DNA of 64,000 nt from Grimontia hollisae CIP 101886 (GTDB lineage: Bacteria > Pseudomonadota > Gammaproteobacteria > Enterobacterales > Vibrionaceae). The number at the start of each line of letters is the position of its first letter. Position 1 is the first letter of the stretch. The notes beneath the pieces are model-generated. The model searched no databases and was not told where the DNA came from. It saw only the letters and a list, made by a program, of their open reading frames with translations. The DNA is taken from positions 216,001 to 280,000 of the forward strand of contig NZ_ADAQ01000008.1 of assembly GCF_000176515.1 (NCBI RefSeq), in the 5' to 3' direction. The position numbers and the translations under genes were made by a program. Shown here in pieces: positions 61,959-64,000 of the stretch.

Positions 61959-62377
61959 CTACAACCCCAAGAGGTTTCGTAGGTTCAAACAACCAAGGTG
62001 TTCATTTACATGAACGATTTCGCCGGACTCAAATTCCAAGAACACGTGAATGTGTTTGGTGTTAACTCCTAAGAGTTAACCTTTGAGAACTTTTACAAAC
62101 AATCTCTGCTTCCGTAGAAACAAAGTTGTTTAGTCAGCTTTCCAGATTGTTAAAGAGCATTTCTCGTAAAGAGAAGGGGGTGTTTCTCTGCTTTAGAGAT
62201 CCCACTTTCTAATGATTTTCGGCGGCAAAAGATCGCACCCTGTAAATGTCATTTAAAGGGCCTGCGAGTCCATTGCAGAAAATAATTAGAGAGTGTGCTT
62301 TTTCTTTAGGCAAGGCGAAGTGTTTCGACGTTTAGTTCGCTAAACGAGAAAGGCTTCAACGCAGCATAAAGAAAAAG
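61959..62377 (-). other. spacer between tRNA-Val and 23S rRNA
   Basis: About 420 bp without genes. It carries a boxA antitermination element (62146-62159) and sequences expected to form the 23S processing stem. Confidence 0.6.
62146..62159 (-). promoter_or_regulatory. rrn boxA antitermination element
   Basis: Reverse strand TGCTCTTTAACAAT, matching the E. coli boxA core TGCTCTTTAACA exactly. Confidence 0.85.
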
Positions 62378-62453
62378 TGGTGGGCGATACCGGGCTCGAA
62401 CCAGTGACCCCCTCCTTGTAAGGGAGGTGCTCTCCCAACTGAGCTAATCGCCC
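62378..62453 (-). tRNA. tRNA-Val(TAC)
   Basis: 76 nt with encoded CCA. Acceptor GGGCGAT/ATCGCCC, anticodon loop CTTACAA giving TAC. Third spacer tRNA. Confidence 0.95.
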
Positions 62454-62486
62454 ACATTGTTTGTTTTACATCCCCAGTGGTGAAGA

Positions 62487-62562
62487 TGGTGGGTCGTGCA
62501 GGATTCGAACCTGCGACCAATTGATTAAAAGTCAACTGCTCTACCAACTGAGCTAACGACCC
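62487..62562 (-). tRNA. tRNA-Lys(TTT)
   Basis: 76 nt with encoded CCA. Acceptor GGGTCGT/ACGACCC, anticodon loop CTTTTAA giving TTT. Second spacer tRNA. Confidence 0.95.
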
Positions 62563-62564
62563 AA

Positions 62565-62640
62565 TGGCGTCCCATAGGGGAGTCGAACCCCTGTTACCGC
62601 CGTGAAAGGGCGGTGTCCTAGGCCTCTAGACGAATGGGAC
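62565..62640 (-). tRNA. tRNA-Glu(TTC)
   Basis: 76 nt with encoded CCA. Acceptor GTCCCAT/ATGGGAC, anticodon loop CTTTCAC giving TTC. First spacer tRNA after 16S, 2 bp from tRNA-Lys. Confidence 0.95.
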
Positions 62641-62813
62641 ACAACGTTTGCCAGCGAAACATGTTTCGCTAACTTTGTGTCAGCGGAGTGACGAGCCTGC
62701 GAGAAGCGACATCATACCGAATACACAACGTTTGTTGAGGTTTGGGTACCTCAACCACTCTTTACATTTTCAACCTATACAATCTGTGTGGACACTCACA
62801 TCCATAGCATCGG

Positions 62814-64000
<1,187 letters not shown>

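Overview
The window looks like chromosome 1 of a member of the Vibrionaceae (Gammaproteobacteria). The evidence is the gene order (glpD-glpR-glpG-glpE, rpoH-ftsX-ftsE-ftsY-rsmD, ubiD-fre, rho-trxA/rhlB-gppA, prlC/rlmJ-gor, rep, a VexRAB-like efflux operon beside ubiK-ilvC/ilvY), the protein sequences, and an rRNA operon whose 16S-23S spacer carries tRNA-Glu, tRNA-Lys and tRNA-Val. Base composition is close to balanced, which would suit Grimontia, Enterovibrio or Salinivibrio at least as well as Vibrio. Genus cannot be settled by eye. Almost everything is ordinary core genome. I saw no insertion sequence, prophage, integron, CRISPR array or toxin-antitoxin pair.

Layout: 1-3255, glycerol-3-phosphate genes (glpD cut by the left edge, then the glpEGR operon). 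3573-7706, sigma-32 and the cell division/SRP-receptor operon ftsYEX. 7950-11338, rsmD with the small YhhL/YhhM/YhhN, DUF2492, DUF2007 and DUF4145 genes. 11351-16925, an acyltransferase, pldB-yigL, a large mosaic lipoprotein and a DTW-domain protein. 17175-20600, a GH63 glycosidase lipoprotein and two tandem copies of a cold-shock gene cassette. 20934-24796, yhiN, an MscS channel, uspB and uspA. 24890-28703, an EamA transporter, then ubiD, a [2Fe-2S] ferredoxin and fre. 28789-34670, an unknown exported protein, rho, trxA, rhlB and gppA. 34731-41026, prlC, rlmJ, gor and two paralogous SPOR-like exported proteins. 41146-46709, the dppABCDF dipeptide importer. 47435-47687, tRNA-Pro, -His and -Arg. 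48029-58483, cytochrome c5, rep, a TetR-controlled RND pump, ubiK, ilvC and ilvY. 58511-64000, a reverse-strand rrn operon (5' end beyond the right edge) ending in 23S, 5S and tRNA-Asp.

The observations most worth a second look are: an extra ~115 nt in helix 25 of the 23S rRNA gene, resembling the excised intervening sequences of other gammaproteobacteria; an internally duplicated UbiD whose gene is followed by a ferredoxin gene overlapping fre; ten 16-residue repeats in FtsY; a gap-free duplication of a whole cold-shock cassette with its long leader; a pair of cysteine-rich SPOR-like proteins; a 42-codon ORF with a good ribosome site between uspB and uspA; DnaA-box-like sequences ahead of glpE; and a tRNA-Arg(CCG) carrying a G3:U70 pair. 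No wholly new system is evident. These are local oddities in a conserved chromosome segment.
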